From positions 31,922,050 through 31,986,049 of the forward strand of contig NC_079502.1 of assembly GCF_030052815.1 (NCBI RefSeq): a DNA stretch of 64,000 nt, given 5' to 3'. The stretch is from Hevea brasiliensis (Eukaryota; Streptophyta; Magnoliopsida; Malpighiales; Euphorbiaceae). The notes below the pieces were generated by a model. The model was not told the origin of the DNA and did no database searches. It was given only the letters and a program-made list of their open reading frames with translations. Position numbers and translations under genes: made by a program. Positions 10,748-23,912 of this stretch are shown here, piece by piece (within the stretch, counting starts at the first letter, position 1; each line of letters begins with the position of its first letter).

Positions 10748-11833
10748 ATGAATGTTTTATGTAATGAAATCATAGATAGGTTGGAATGATTGGAGCAAAG
10801 GGATAGACAAAATGTGAAAAGGCAAAATAGGAGGAATCCTACACCTTCAGCAGTTGAATATGAAGAAGATGAGGTCGATAACTATGATTTTGAGGATGAA
10901 ATACCTAGGAGGGATAGGAATGGGAGAAGAGTTGAAGAAAGGAGAAATGGTTATAAGAGGCCAAGAAGAGAAGAAAGAGAGAGGAATAGGGTAGATGACA
11001 ACATCAAAAGTATTAAAATGAGCATGCCTTCTTTCCAAGGGAAAAATGATCCGGACTTGTATTTAGAATGGGAAAGGAAGGTGGAGGCTGTCTTTGATTG
11101 TCGTCACTATTCAGAGGAGAAAAAAGTAAAGTTGGCTGCAGTAGAGTTTACCGATTATGCTTTGGTATAGTGGGATCAAGTGTAGATTAGTAGAAGAAGA
11201 AATTATGAGCAACCAATTACAACATGGGGTGAGATGAAAGCTATAATGAGGAAGAGATTTGTTCCTAGTCATTACTATAGAGAGCTACATCAGAGGTTAC
11301 AAAGATTGATTCAAGGTTCTAAAAGTATTGAAGATTATCATAAAGAGATGGAAATTGCTATGATTAGAGAAAATGTGGAAGAGGATAGAGAGGCCACCAT
11401 GGCTAGATTTTTGAATGGACTAAATAGGGAGATTGCTCATATTGTTGAGTTACATCACTATGTTGAGTTGGAGAATATGGTCCACATGGCTATGAAGGTG
11501 GAAAGGCAACATAAAAGTAAGTCAAAATTTGGAGGGACTACAGGTACTTCTTCTTGGAAGTCTAGATAGAAAAAGGAGGACAAGGAAAAGGCTGTTAGCA
11601 AATTTAAGAAATATGAGGAAAAGGAAAAGATGATGGAGAAGAAATTTGTAGAAAGTAAAGGAAAGGATGTTGCTATTTCCACAAGAAATAGAGATTTAAA
11701 TTGTTTTACGTGTTTGGGCAGTGGGCGCATAGCTTCTAAATGTTCTAATAAGAGAGCCATGGTGATGAGAGAAAATGGAGAAATAGAAACTGAGGAGGAA
11801 ATTGTGAGTGATTCCACATTTTCAGGGGAGGAG
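10748..11833 (+). pseudogene. gag (element B)
   Basis: The likely native start is ATG at 10748, in frame with the open stretch from 10790 but separated from it by TGA at 10787-10789. A charged N-terminal region (10790-11000) precedes the gag domain (SMPSFQGKNDPDLYLEWERK, FDCRHYSEEKKVKLAAVEFT). Stops at 11168 and 11186 interrupt the domain, which resumes with MKAIMRKRFVPSHYYRELHQ, RFLNGLNREIAH and HYVELENMVHMA. A further stop near 11567 precedes a knuckle-like CFTCLGSGRIASKC near 11700, where the zinc-binding His is replaced by Arg. Gag packages the element RNA; this copy cannot make it intact. The frame is cut at 11833 by a copia solo LTR. Confidence 0.88.
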
Positions 11834-13939
11834 TGAAGGCATGGAAGCATGGATTTGAAGGGCATTAGAGCATTGAATTTCAAAATTACTTCTAAGGTTA
11901 CATGCAACATACAAATGAGTTATGAACCTATATGACTTCTAATGCCCTCTAGGATACCAAAACACACTTTTTAGCACACCCTAGGAGTGCATTTGCCATT
12001 CAAGATTGAGAATTAACAATTAATTCATTAAACCCTAGCTAAAAGAAGAATTTGATTCAACTAATCTCCAAAGCACTGAATCAATCTTTCTTACTCCCTT
12101 TGGGTGCTCCTAGAACTCCAAATGTTGTCCCTCTAGCTTGTCCACCACAAGCTCACCAATGGCAGCCCCAAAAGAGTTTTTAAAACCTTGCCAACCAATT
12201 GAACTTTAGGGGTTATGCTTTTATGAGGCTATAAGGATGTATATGGGACTAGAAACTTTTTCTAGCAATTTTTAATTCAAAGGAAATCAAGGTTTTCCTA
12301 GTGAATTAATTAAGAAATCAAGAAGATAGAGGAAGAACCATTGTTGCCTTCCAAGAAGGAAAGAAGAGGAAGAAGACCATTTTCTTCTTCTTTCTTCATT
12401 TATATACATAAAATAAATTTAATTAAATGCTTGCCACATGTCATGCTAGGATTGAATCTTGCTTTAGAAGACTTAATCACATTAAACCACTTGTCAAAGC
12501 TAGATTCAATCTTCATTTAATCATCTTTTATGATTGGAAGACCAGTGGTAAGCTAGCATGGTGCAACGTGTCACATCTCATCGTGCCACGTGTCACCATG
12601 TGAAAAATCTAATTTGCCCTTATGTATAACCTTGAGTTCTCAACCCAAAATTATAATATCTCCCTCAAATTAATTTATATCAAATATAAATTAATTTATT
12701 AATTAATTTTCATTAATTAATCTCATAATTAAATTCATATTTAAACTCTTTAAATATAAATTTAATTTATATTATACATCCAATAACCTAAATTTGGCTT
12801 CAAGTCATGCTAGGGACTTTGTAATCTCATTGAAAACCAAACCTATTTAATTAATTAATTAAACTCTTTAATTAATCAATTAAATCATATTTTACTTGGT
12901 GATTAACTTGTGTAGTTGTATGACTTACTAGGCTCATTACTAATTAGCAATGAGAAATGACATTATCTCTTAATATCATTAGAATTCTTTCTTACCGTTA
13001 GTGATTTCTCTAAATCATTTTAGGCATCTCAAAGACCATGGTTGACACCTAGCACAGCATGCCATGGCCAATCAATCAGTAATAAGGAATACCTTAAATG
13101 AACCTTTAATCATATGTTACTATGCGCTAAAATCTCTCTGTTACAAAATCTTAATTCTAGTTGGAGTCATGGTTAATGTCAAACTCCATTTGCTATGAAT
13201 ATTATGTTCTCTTTTAATTCCAATTCTTGATTAATTAGACTTTCTTGTCAGAAACTCCTTTCTAAGTAAGTCTATCTGTCCTGGCCAGGAACTTGAATTA
13301 TCAAGAACAATTAAATGAACGTAGGATTTTATCCCTATTTACTTAGGGTAACGGATCCCATCTTGATCAACACCTATCTTCATATATAATTAGCAGGAGC
13401 CAACACATGCCCATATACCCATACATAGTACAAGCATGAAAACAGTATCAAACTCAAACCACCTATATACAAGATAACTGTGTTATCTTGGGTCTAAAGA
13501 TTATATGCACTGATATGATATATGACAATGCATTGACAAGAGTAAACTCCACGTGCTTATCATTAGTGTCACTAGTTCAGCCTACTTATCATTTATAAGT
13601 GCCTATCATGTTTGTTATGTGGAATGAGACTCACCACTCCAACTTATTAATATCTCATATTAATACTTTGGAAACAAACATGATTATAATCTTTTTGGAT
13701 AAGTCATGTCCCTTTTGTGAAGTATCCTCGATTGTGAACCAATTTATGATACTTTATGATAGAAATACTGTCACTCATATTCTTAACAACTTAAGAACAG
13801 AATTTCTAATAAAATATCAATGGACCTTTTCAATTACACATAAATGGATTATGTAAATAGAAAAGTGTAATTGTCTTTTATTAATGAAATATGTACAAGA
13901 TACATACAAAATGATATGCTCTAGGGCATACTACTAACA
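11834..13939 (-). mobile_element. Copia solo LTR inserted in element B gag
   Basis: 2106 bp, homologous in reverse orientation to the LTRs of Copia-1 and Copia-2 (right end CATACTACTAACA, left end TGAAGG). It is flanked by a perfect 5 bp target duplication AGGAG (11829-11833 and 13940-13944). It is the most diverged copy of the family here. It keeps the G-box-like motifs near 12430-12600, but the leader-intron donor is AT instead of GT. No internal region remains, as expected after LTR-LTR recombination. Confidence 0.92.
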
Positions 13940-13944
13940 AGGAG

Positions 13945-15998
13945 GATGCATAGGTAAAATATGCTATTGAAAAAAGTGCTCTAGTGATTATGAGAGCATT
14001 AAATACTTAAGTAAAGGAGGATGGTGGTGACAAATTATAAAGAGAAATAATTTTCCATACATGGTGTCTTATCCAAGACAAAGTTTATAGTGTTATCATT
14101 AATGGGGGAAGTTGTGCTAATGTTGCTAGTACTATTTTGGTGTAGAGATTAGGGTTGAGGACCTTGAACACCCCAGACCTTATAAATTGTAGTGGTTGAA
14201 TGAATGTGGTGAGGTGAAAGTAATGAAACAGGTTCTGATTTCATTTACAATAGGAAAGTATCGAGATGAGGTGAAGTGTGGTCTGGTTCCAATGCAAGTT
14301 AGTCACTAGTTACTTGGCCAACCATGGTAATTTGATAGAAAAGTGATTTATAATGTGTATAAAAATAGATACTCTTTTGAAATGAATGGAAGGAAAATCA
14401 TTTTGGCACCTATGACACCAAAGCAGATTTATGAGGACCAAGCAAGGCTTAAGCAAGCAATAGGTAAGGTAAAATCAAAAGTGGCTAAAAAGAGAGCAGA
14501 AAAGAAAAGAAGGAGTGAAAAGAAATTGAGTGAAAATATCATGAGTGAGCAAGACAAGGGTGGGTGTGAGGAAAGAAAAGAGAGTAAAGAAAACATTCCA
14601 AGAGTATTTAAAAAAGGTGAATCTTCGGTGCAAAAGGAGAGTTGTGTGGAAAGAGGGGAGAAAAAATTAAGCTTGTATGCCAAAGGAAGAGATGTGAGGA
14701 ATGCTATATTTGCTAACAAGCAAATGTTATTAATTGTGTTTAAGGACTCTTGTTTATCCACATCTAACCTTGACCCTAATTTGCTTAGTGTTGTTGTGTC
14801 CCTTTTGCAAGAATATGAGGATGTGCTACCCGAGGAGATGCCACCTAGACTACCACCTATTCGAGGGATTGAGCGCCAGATTGATTTTGTACCAGGAGTA
14901 GTCATTCCCAACCATCTAGCTTATAGAACTAACCCTGAAGAAACTAAAGAATTACAAAGGCAAGTGAAGGAATTGCTAGTTAAGGGTTATATGAGAGAAA
15001 GTATGAGCCCTTATGTTGTACCCGTCCTTTTGGTACTAAGAAAGACAGCACCTGGTGCATGTGTGTGGATTATAGTTAGGTCAACAAAATCACTGTAAAA
15101 TATCACCACCCTATACCTAGATTGGATGAACTTTATGGTGCTTGTGTATTTACTAAAATAAACTTAAAAAGTGGATATCATCAAATTCAAATGAAAGTAG
15201 GTGATGAATGAAAGACTACATTTAAAATAAAAAATGGACTGTATGAGTGGCTAGTAATGCCTTTCGGGCTAACTAACGCTTCTAGCACTTTTATGAGATT
15301 GATGAACCATGTGTTGTGTGCTTTTATTGGAAAATTTATTGTTGTTTATTTTGATAACATATTGGTCTACAGTAAAGAAGTGAATGAGCATATGCATCAT
15401 CTAAGAGTTGTGTTTGATGTGTTGAGAAAAGAAAAATTATATGCTAATTTGAAGAAATGTTATTTTGCATGGAAAAGGTTATCTTTTTAGGATATGTCAT
15501 TAGTGCTAATGGTGTTGAAGTTGATGATGAAAAAATTAAAGCTATTAGAGATTGGCCCATTCCAAAGTCTGCATCTGAAGTGCGAATTTTTCATGGACTA
15601 GTTAGTTTCTATAGAAGGTTTATTAAGAACTTCAGTAACATTGTAGCACCATTAAATGATCTTGTTAAAAAGAATGTTAATTCTGTTTGGGAAAAGGAAC
15701 AGAATGATGTTTTTCACAAAATTAAAGATATGTTCTGCTCCTGTGTTAGCTTTACCTAATTTTTTTTAAGACTTTTGAGATTGACTGCAATGCATCAGGA
15801 AGAGGTATTGGAGCCGTTTTAATGCAAGATAAGAGATGAATAACATACTTTAGTGAGAAGCTTAATTGTGCAACTTTGAACTATTCTACATATGATAAGA
15901 AGTTGCATGCATTGGTACGTGCCTTGGAAACGTGGTAACATTACCTTTGGCCAAAGCAATTTTTCATCCACACAAACCATGAATCTTTGAAGCATATC
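13945..15998 (+). pseudogene. pol: protease, RT and first part of RNase H (element B)
   Basis: A protease region follows the copia solo LTR (VYSVIINGGSCANVAST near 14090), then the stretch 14343-15098 with YSFEMNGRKIILAPMTPKQI and the RT N-terminus (DFVPGVVIPN, YRTNPEETKEL). A frame break and TAG near 15078 interrupt the RT. It continues with [20 protein letters not shown]; the catalytic box reads YFDN at 15347-15358, so the second catalytic Asp is lost and RT activity is not expected. After [20 protein letters not shown] and a frameshift near 15745, RNase H follows (IDCNASGRGIGAVLM, FFIHTNHESLKHI) until the solo LTR at 15999. Spacing and motifs fit a chromovirus. Confidence 0.88.
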
Positions 15999-18900
15999 TG
16001 TAACACCCCTATTTGTATAGCTACGTATATTTCATTATTCCGGTAATCGGTGTCGGTCCGGACAATTAAGGAGATTAGAACCACACTTAAGACAACTAGA
16101 GAAGCCATAAACACAAATAATTAGTAATGTTCAATTAGTTGAGTATAAATAAGAAAAACAGAACAGAAGAAGTTAAATGAACTGAGAGTCACAATGATTG
16201 GTGACCTTCTCGGGAACAACTGCGAAGTTGTTTTAAACTCAAATTTTGAACCGTAAAAAGTGACGCTGTGGTCCTTAGAACCCTTATAAACACAGTGGAA
16301 AAGAGAAAATTACGAAAAAGAACTGTTAAGCCAGTCAAATAATTAGGTCAGGGAGCCGGAAGAAATATGGAATTATTTACAAACCGGGTTGAACCGGCGA
16401 GAGGCAATTTGGTCAATTGACCCCGAGAGCTGACTCCTGACCTAACTGTCAAATAAAATCGGAGAAAAGAAAATTTCGGAATCGAGAATTAAATTAAAGA
16501 ACTAATAGAAAAAAAAAAAGAAAAGTTAAAAAGGTAATGACATCATATAGATGACATCATGCATACCTCATAAATATTTTCCTTTTTAAGTTATTTTTTA
16601 CTAAGTCAAAAAGGAGAGAAATAAACATAAAATTAAAAAAAAAAAAAAAAAAAAAAAGACAAAGTGGTCATCTTCTCCTTCCAAATTGTCGTTCACCTCT
16701 TCTCTCTCTCTTTTCACTCTAATTCCTCCATTTGAGCTCAAATTCATGCTTTGGTAACTCTAAAATTTCCCCATAAATCATTTCTAAAATTTGTAGAAAC
16801 CTTTAAATTGAACCTCAACAAGAAGTTGGGAGGAAGAAAATTGAAGAAAAGTGAAGGAAAATCAAGCTTGGCAATTCAAGAAAATTTGACAAGTGAGGTT
16901 AGTACTTGTTTCCCTTTCTTTTCTTCTTTAAGCTTTGAAATTAAGTTGAGATGAGTGTAAATTGCATGAAAAGTTAAAGAAAATGATAAGTTATGAAGGG
17001 ACAAACAATTTGGCAGCCATGAGGGTTAGGGGAAAATGATATGTTTCACTTCAATAAATCATGCATGCAAGTCAATCTAAGTGGGTAGGTGTTAGTGCTA
17101 CACTTTAAATTCATGAATGGAGCAAATATGTAAATTAGGATTTTGGACATTAGGGTTTAGAGACAAAAAATGTGAGAAACTTGTAAATGGTGTCTTTGAC
17201 CTAATGTGAAGTGAGAAATGGTCATTTGTGACCTAATTAAGTGTGTTAGAAGTGTTTGAATTAAAGCCAAATTCGGAGGGAGTGTGGTCATGCTGCTGGC
17301 AGCATGACCAAGTCAACTTTGAGGGACCAAAAATGAGATTTTACAAGTCTAATTGGTATGGGACCAATTGGGAATGAAAATAGACACTAAATGACACAAT
17401 TTTTATTTAGGAAGCATGCCCAAAAAGTGACCAAAACCTAGTGAACAAATTGACCAAAGTTGGAAAATTACAGACTGCCCTGTACAAACTGACTAAATGA
17501 ACAGTATTTGTTCATTTGGTCATAACTCGAGCTAGTCATGTCAAAATGACCTGAAATTTTACCAGTGGTTAGATGAGATATAGACCTAAAACTTTCATGA
17601 GAACACAAATCCAAATTATTCCATTAACCAAGTCATTTGGCCACCCCAATTTGGTGACCCAAATCTGCCAGCGCCAAAAATTGCCCAGAATTCTGGGTTG
17701 TATCCAATCCGGTAGCCATGGTTCAAATGGCCATAACTTGAGATACAAAACTCCAATTGGGGTGATTCGAAAAGAAGAATAAACTTAAGACAATAAGGAA
17801 CATTTTCTATGAAGAAAGTTTTGCCAAATTCCAACAGTAAACTGACCAATGAAATAGTACAATTAGGGACACCAAAACTAAAAATTTGGCAATTTTGCCT
17901 AAAAGACCTAAGTTTTGAGAAAATGACCAAAACCAACAAGTTTAATGACCAAAATGTGGTATGTGGGTGAAGTTGGAATTCCCATACCTATTAAGCCTTA
18001 GAAATTCAACAATTTGACTTGAATAGTATAGTGAATAGTTACCCCGAAACAAAAAATTTCAAGAACGTCGAGTTTAGCACGTTAGAGCTAGGTAAAAGTG
18101 AAGTTAAATTTATTTTGGATTTATGCTAAGTTATGGTACTGAAACACTGTAAAATTATGTGTTTCAGTTGAAAAGAATACCGGGAAAGAACCCAAGGAAC
18201 CGAGTCAAGGCCAAGAGGCAACTCGTTTGAGGTTTGTGCACAACATCATTATGCTTTAAAATTCATTAATAAAGTGAATGAAATATGCATTTTACTTTTG
18301 CTTTGAATTTTTGAAAGTTTATTATGACCTTATTTGTGATGTTTTGATTTAAATTGTGAAAGTTATTATATACATTTGAAATGACAATGTTTAGCAAATT
18401 ATTAAGATAAGTTTTGAAATCACAGTGTCATGACCATATATTTGAACAGCTCACTAGCACAACTAGTGGGGGTAATTAGTTTCGAATTTTGATTTCTTCT
18501 CTGGAGAAGTGTTGAGGTGTGCCAGTAGAAGAGGATGTGAATGGATATCCATATATTTGAGCTAGCTAGCCTTGTGATGTGATTTCTCTTTAGCCTCTGG
18601 CTATTGAGATTCTATTTGTTTCGAATGGCATAATCTAACTGTGGGTTTTATGAAATGTGATTTGATACTTCAAAATGAAATTGTTTGGGATTAAAATGTC
18701 ATAATGCATGATTTGTATTTAATTCTCATGTTCAATCAAATTTTTGAATAAATGTTATTTAAGTTCTGCATAAAGATTATTTTAGTATGTTGTGCACCAC
18801 TGAGTCCTAGTACTCAGCGATAGCTTTTATTGCTATCGCAGATATAGAGACTAGAGGAGCAAAGATCGAGTCACGAGGATTGAGGATTTATCAGCTTGAA

Positions 18901-19514
18901 GTTATCGAGTATAATTTATACCCTGCCTGTAAATATTTATTTTGATGTATGTAATGCATAGAAATGTATGGACATGTTCAAATAGGTCTTGAGCAGCTTG
19001 TATAAAATCTGTATAAAATTCGTAATAAATTTTAGTTTGAAATTTCTTAATGTAAATTTTTGTATGATGTATATATAAATTGTTTATCTTTAAAGAAATA
19101 TGAATGTATGAAATTGATTGACAGTACCTTGAGGATTATTGAATTTTGAACTTGAGAAATTGATTGAAATGGATTGAGTTTGATTGTGAAATTGAAGTAG
19201 TGGTTGAGAAAAATTTTTAGAAGTGCTTTTTACAGGTATTTGAAGAACTGTTTTCTCAAAATACAGAGGGAACTCTGTCAAAATTTTTATAAAATTTGCG
19301 TAAAAATAAAATGGGCCAAAAATATTAACTAGTTTTAATTTTAACTAAATGTTTTAAGTACTTATTAGAAAATGCTCACCATTTATCAAAAATAAGAAAA
19401 TTATTTTAAAATCCCTTGTAGAGTACTTAATGAGTTATCGATAGGTGAAGTTCGATAGTTCATTAGGTATTCTACGGGATCATGTTATACCTTACAGAGG
19501 GGTAAGGTGTGACA
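15999..19514 (+). mobile_element. Gypsy solo LTR (family T2) inside element B RNase H
   Basis: 3516 bp, TGTAACACCC to AAGGTGTGACA, flanked by a perfect 5 bp duplication ATATC (15994-15998 and 19515-19519). The RNase H codons for ESLKHI on the left join IKGQNKLS on the right, so the insertion point is certain. It is related to the Tekay-type LTRs but forms a separate family; the LTR fragment G at 58542-58630 is the same family in reverse. It contains an A-rich tract near 16629-16657, a donor-like GTTAGT at 16898 and two stem-loops at 18800-18839. Confidence 0.93.
18800..18839 (+). promoter_or_regulatory. Two adjacent stem-loops in T2 LTR
   Basis: CTGAGT/ACTCAG (18800-18805 with 18812-18817) is the counterpart of the CTAAGCA/TGCTTAG stem of other LTRs, with paired substitutions. 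GCGATAGC/GCTATCGC (18817-18824 with 18832-18839) is a perfect 8 bp stem with a TTTTATT loop. Confidence 0.6.
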
Positions 19515-19883
19515 ATATCAAGGGGCAGAACAAGTTGAGTGGGCATCATGCAAAATGGGTTAAGATCATTGAGATTTTTTCTTATGTGATCGAATACAAG
19601 AATGGGAAAGATAATGTGGTTACTGATACCTTATCTTGAAGGAACAGATTCGAGGACGAATCCTTTTGAAGAGGAGGGGAGTGATGAGAATCAAGCTACA
19701 TCCATGCCAAAGGAGTTCATTCGAGTTCCAATTACTAGAGCTAGAGCTAAATTACTTCATAATTCAATTTGTGAAGTTTTAAAGAATAGGAGTACGGATC
19801 ATAAGCTAGAATTGCATAGAGAGAATTTTAAAGGCTTAAATTTAGTGGAAATTAATGTTGAGAGCTGCCATGTGGGACCTTAG
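19515..19883 (+). pseudogene. RNase H end and pol C-terminal tail (element B)
   Basis: Right of the solo LTR, RNase H resumes ([32 protein letters not shown]) to about 19640. The next recognisable codons (DSRTNPFEEEGSDENQ) belong to the very end of pol, so the whole integrase, about 1.2 kb in related elements, has been deleted. The tail runs past the purine tract (19668-19681) into the 3' LTR and reads PITRARAKLLHNSICEVL before stopping at 19883. The 5' LTR encodes the same tail at 8182-8383. A pol tail overlapping the 3' LTR is the trait of CRM-type chromoviruses. Confidence 0.8.
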
Positions 19884-20338
19884 GACACACATGTCTACTG
19901 TGCTTCATGAACCAACTCCATGCACTTGTTGCACAGGGTTCCATGTGCATGGGGCATGAAAATGCAGCTAGCACCTTTTTTTTTGTTAGAGGAAAAGATT
20001 CCATACACATGTGCACAAGAGTAAAGCTAGCACTTTTTGTAACTACCCTCCCTTATTAGACTTAAATACCCTTGTTGCTGCTGTTTTAGGAGTATTATGT
20101 TTGGGACCTTTTTTGTCTTTTAGTATTTTAATTTTTGTTTGGACTTAAATCTCCTTGTAATTATAATTAAAGTAGGGACATTTTAGTCTTTAGCTTTGGG
20201 GCCAAAAGGATATAAATATATGTATTGAGAGAGGTTGGACAACACACATTGGATATTAAATGAAGAAATGTTTTTGCTCCATTAGTGAGTAATTGGTTGT
20301 TGCCTTTGTTCTTGTGAAGCTCATTAACTTGCTGAGAT
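19682..20338 (+). repeat. 3' LTR of element B, left part
   Basis: Matches 5' LTR 8182-8850 and starts TGATGAGAATCAAG after a purine tract. It is cut at 20338 by element C; the rest of the LTR is at 43837-44323. Left flank GAGAT (20334-20338) and right flank AAGAT (43837-43841) form an imperfect 5 bp duplication. Confidence 0.9.
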
Positions 20339-23300
20339 ACACCCCTCACCCATCTACAATGTAGCCGAGTAAGGCATGTCACATTTAGTGCCGGAGCATC
20401 TTATCTTATCTTACTTTATTCCTAAATAATTTTAATCTCGTTATATTTTAGAATCAAATATATTCCAAGGAGAAACTAATGGAGTTTCCCCTATTATATT
20501 ACCATTTGACGTGTTTCACTTGTTACCTGTTTAAGAATCTCAACAATATTTTCCATACAATAATTCATCCATACTCATATTATCATTTCAAAAATCATTA
20601 TGTAATTCAATTTCATACTCATTTGTACAATTTCATTCATGCTTATTACATATATCAAAAATCTCAATTTCATTAGTTTATATAATTTACAAACTAATTA
20701 CATAAATTTATAATTTACATCAGGTGCATATTAAATATAATTTCCTAATTTACATTACAACATAAAAAAAAATTATAATACACAAAATACATAATATGAC
20801 TAATGTGAGCCCTATCTACATGCATTGCTGAGAAGGTGACAACCTTGAACACTTCTGCAGATCTAGACTCCAAAAATCCCAGTCAAATGTCTATTGGATT
20901 TTATCTTCAGTATCTGCATAAGGAAATAAATCCATCGCGCTAAGCATTGCTGCTTAGTAGTGTAATAATATAACAAGAGAATAATATACAAATAAAGATA
21001 GAAATAAAATATAATTTGAGTAATCCATAATTTCTTTAATCTCGTACAAAATTTCTAATGTTAACTATCTTTTATCTTAATATGTTCATTTCTCATTGGA
21101 GGTGCTTAGTTCTTAAATCATAATAATAATATACAATATAAAAATATTCTAAAAATATTAAATTTATGCTTATATTATTATGTATGATACATTTGCAATT
21201 ATAATTACTTGCTAATCTTTTCATCACTTCCTCAGTATTTCATAGGTTGTCTTAGATCATTTCATAATAATTAAAATTCTTAGAGTTATTTCATAATAGA
21301 TAAATTTTAATATTAATCTAGTTCATTTCAGGTCTTTCAAATAAATAATTTCTTAGAGCTAATCTAATTTATTTCAGATATTTCTAACTCATTTATTTAA
21401 TTTATAATATTTTTAATTTCTAATATTCTTAATTTATTTCACTACCCAAGTAATCTATGACAGGCTGACTAAACTAGATAAGCAAGTCACTAGGCACTGG
21501 ACACCGTGGTGTCTCGGGCCATCATACCATGGGACGTGAAATACGGAATGTCAACCACGAATGCAGTCAGTATGACTAAAAAGCTATGGTAACAGATAAT
21601 CAAATGGTCGGGCATATAAGTCATGAATGCAGGAATAAAGCCAGAAATACAAGTATAAAGCCTTACACAGTACTCTGCTCAAACAATACCCTATTGGCAT
21701 GTCAATCTATCCAATCTAACACATGTGTTTAGGCAATATATGGGCACATTAGTACCATTAAATGTTCTTAAGTTTTACTATTTCATTTTATTTTCCAATT
21801 ATAATCTATAGTATTTAAATTTTATTCATAGCAGAAGCATAAATATCTAATCTCATTTTTTACATAACTTTATACATTCATCCTAATTTATACATTCATT
21901 ATATTATCCATATTGATCACAATTCATAACAATTATTCTCATGTGTAACTATACTCAAAGCAGTTTTTCCTTTCTCCAATGAAGAGAACTAATGTCTCAT
22001 GCTTACATTCATTTGATTCATTTATTCATTATACCATTTATATAAATTATCATTCAGATTCCAAATAATCCATAAACATTTCATGGATTTCAGGCTTGTG
22101 TTCCTCGTGAAATTTATTCTAAATTGTCTAAACTTTCTATTGATATAAAATTCAGGTCAATTGGATATTTCTATACTGAGTTATGGCCAAATGAACAGTT
22201 GGTCACTTTTACCAGGTCCAGAATTGGTTACCCGGATTTAGCCAATTTTTTTAGGTCATCCTAAGTCTGTTTTCTGGGCAAGATTTCTTTATCAAAGTTG
22301 TGTCATTATGTGTCTAGTTTTACCTCCAATTGGCCTTGCACCAATTGGAGCAACATAGCTCAAGATATAACCCCATGAACACACTGGACTTAAAGGGTCC
22401 AGAGTTCAAACCATGAGGCAGCCTAACCATTCCCCTATTTAATGCCATAATTCACTCCAAATTTAGTTCAAACTACACTAAATGGTCACTAATTGTCCAT
22501 TAAAACATCAATTCATTCTCAATTGTATAAACCCCCAATTTTTGGTTCAAAGCCCTTACCCTAATTTCCCAAATTCTTAAATCTTACTTCAAACATATCA
22601 ATTGATGTTATATGTCTCATATTCACATTCAAAGCCACCCATAAACAATTGTAACTCATTCAAAACTCATCAAATACTTCAATCATCAAGGCTACCAAAA
22701 ATTGAAGTTGGTCCATACATGATTATTTTCTTTCAATTCCTTAAATTTCCAACTCAATTTATGCTCCCAACATGAAATCTAAAGAGAAAGTAAAAAGAAA
22801 TAACACTAATCTTTTATGGCAAGATCCCAAGCTTCCAATTCTTCCTTTTCTCCTCTTCTTTTTGGTACCTCTAGCTTGCCCAAGGTAAAAGGTTAAAGTT
22901 TAATGAAGGAAGCTATGGATTTTGTGGAAGGAATTCAAGAGATTAGCAATGTTGATAAAAGGAAATCAATGGAGGAAGAGAAAAGTTGAATTCGGCCATG
23001 AAGAGAAGAAAAGAAGAAGGAGCAGATTTTTTTGTCAATTAATCTCATTTTTTACTTTTATAATAAGGCTTGTTGATTTAAGATTGGCTTAAAGGCTTTT
23101 AATGACATCACCCCATGTCATGCTTATGCAATAATTAAGTTTTATTTCATTTTCTTTTCTCCTTTCCTTTATTCATTTTTAATTAATTTCTCATCAATAT
23201 TAATTCACATTTTATGTTATATAATTCACTTAATTAAATAGACAAGTTGGTTAAAAATCGTCTTTGAAGGCGAAATAACCAACATGCCCTTCGTTTTGCT

Positions 23301-23674
23301 TAATGGACTAAAATTGTCTATACCGACTTAGAAAATTTTCTTAGCATTTTCTTGGCATTCTATTGCCATCGAAGCCTCAATAACTCTTCATTGGAGTTTC
23401 AAAAATTTTTTCATAGGATTTTGCCACTGGTATAGGGTCGACAACTGTCTTCACAGTAGCTTCCCGTTAGGTCACCCATCGCCGGGACACCGGCTCATTT
23501 AACTTTGTTGTATTTTATTTGTAAAATTTTTCTTAAATTTTTCTTACCATTATTTGAGTCATTTATGACTCCTCACTCTAGTCTAAATATAGTTCCAGCC
23601 ATTCTAGCTGTCCGGGCAGACATTAGTCACCGGAACAGTAAAACATACGGACTATCTAAAGTAAGGATGTCACA
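20339..23674 (-). repeat. 3' LTR of element C
   Basis: Reverse orientation, from ACACCCCTCACCC to GGATGTCACA. It matches 24914-26682 and 42250-43836. Compared with the other copy it lacks a block at about 22095. It carries the stem-loop (20940-20957) and the dyad (23102-23121). Its donor-like site near 22808 has GT changed to AT. Confidence 0.88.
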
Positions 23675-23690
23675 ATTCTTCCTCTCCAAC
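23675..23690 (-). promoter_or_regulatory. Polypurine tract of element C
   Basis: The reverse complement reads GTTGGAGAGGAAGAAT directly before the LTR start TGTGACATCC. Next to it lies the complement of TTTCGAGGACGAAATTT, also found beside the element A LTR. Confidence 0.75.
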
Positions 23691-23912
23691 AAAAATTTCG
23701 TCCTCGAAATTTACCGGATTTAGGTATCTAAGATAATTTCTTCACTTTTCTCATTGCTCCCTTTATCCTACTCTTTTTATAGTAATCATTTCTAATAATA
23801 GGACTCTGTTCTGGCATAACCATACCAAAGCAAAGACCATAGGCAATTATCCTAATCTCGTTACTTATCCTTTTTGAATCTATTAATGTATATCTAGGAA
23901 GAATACTTTACC

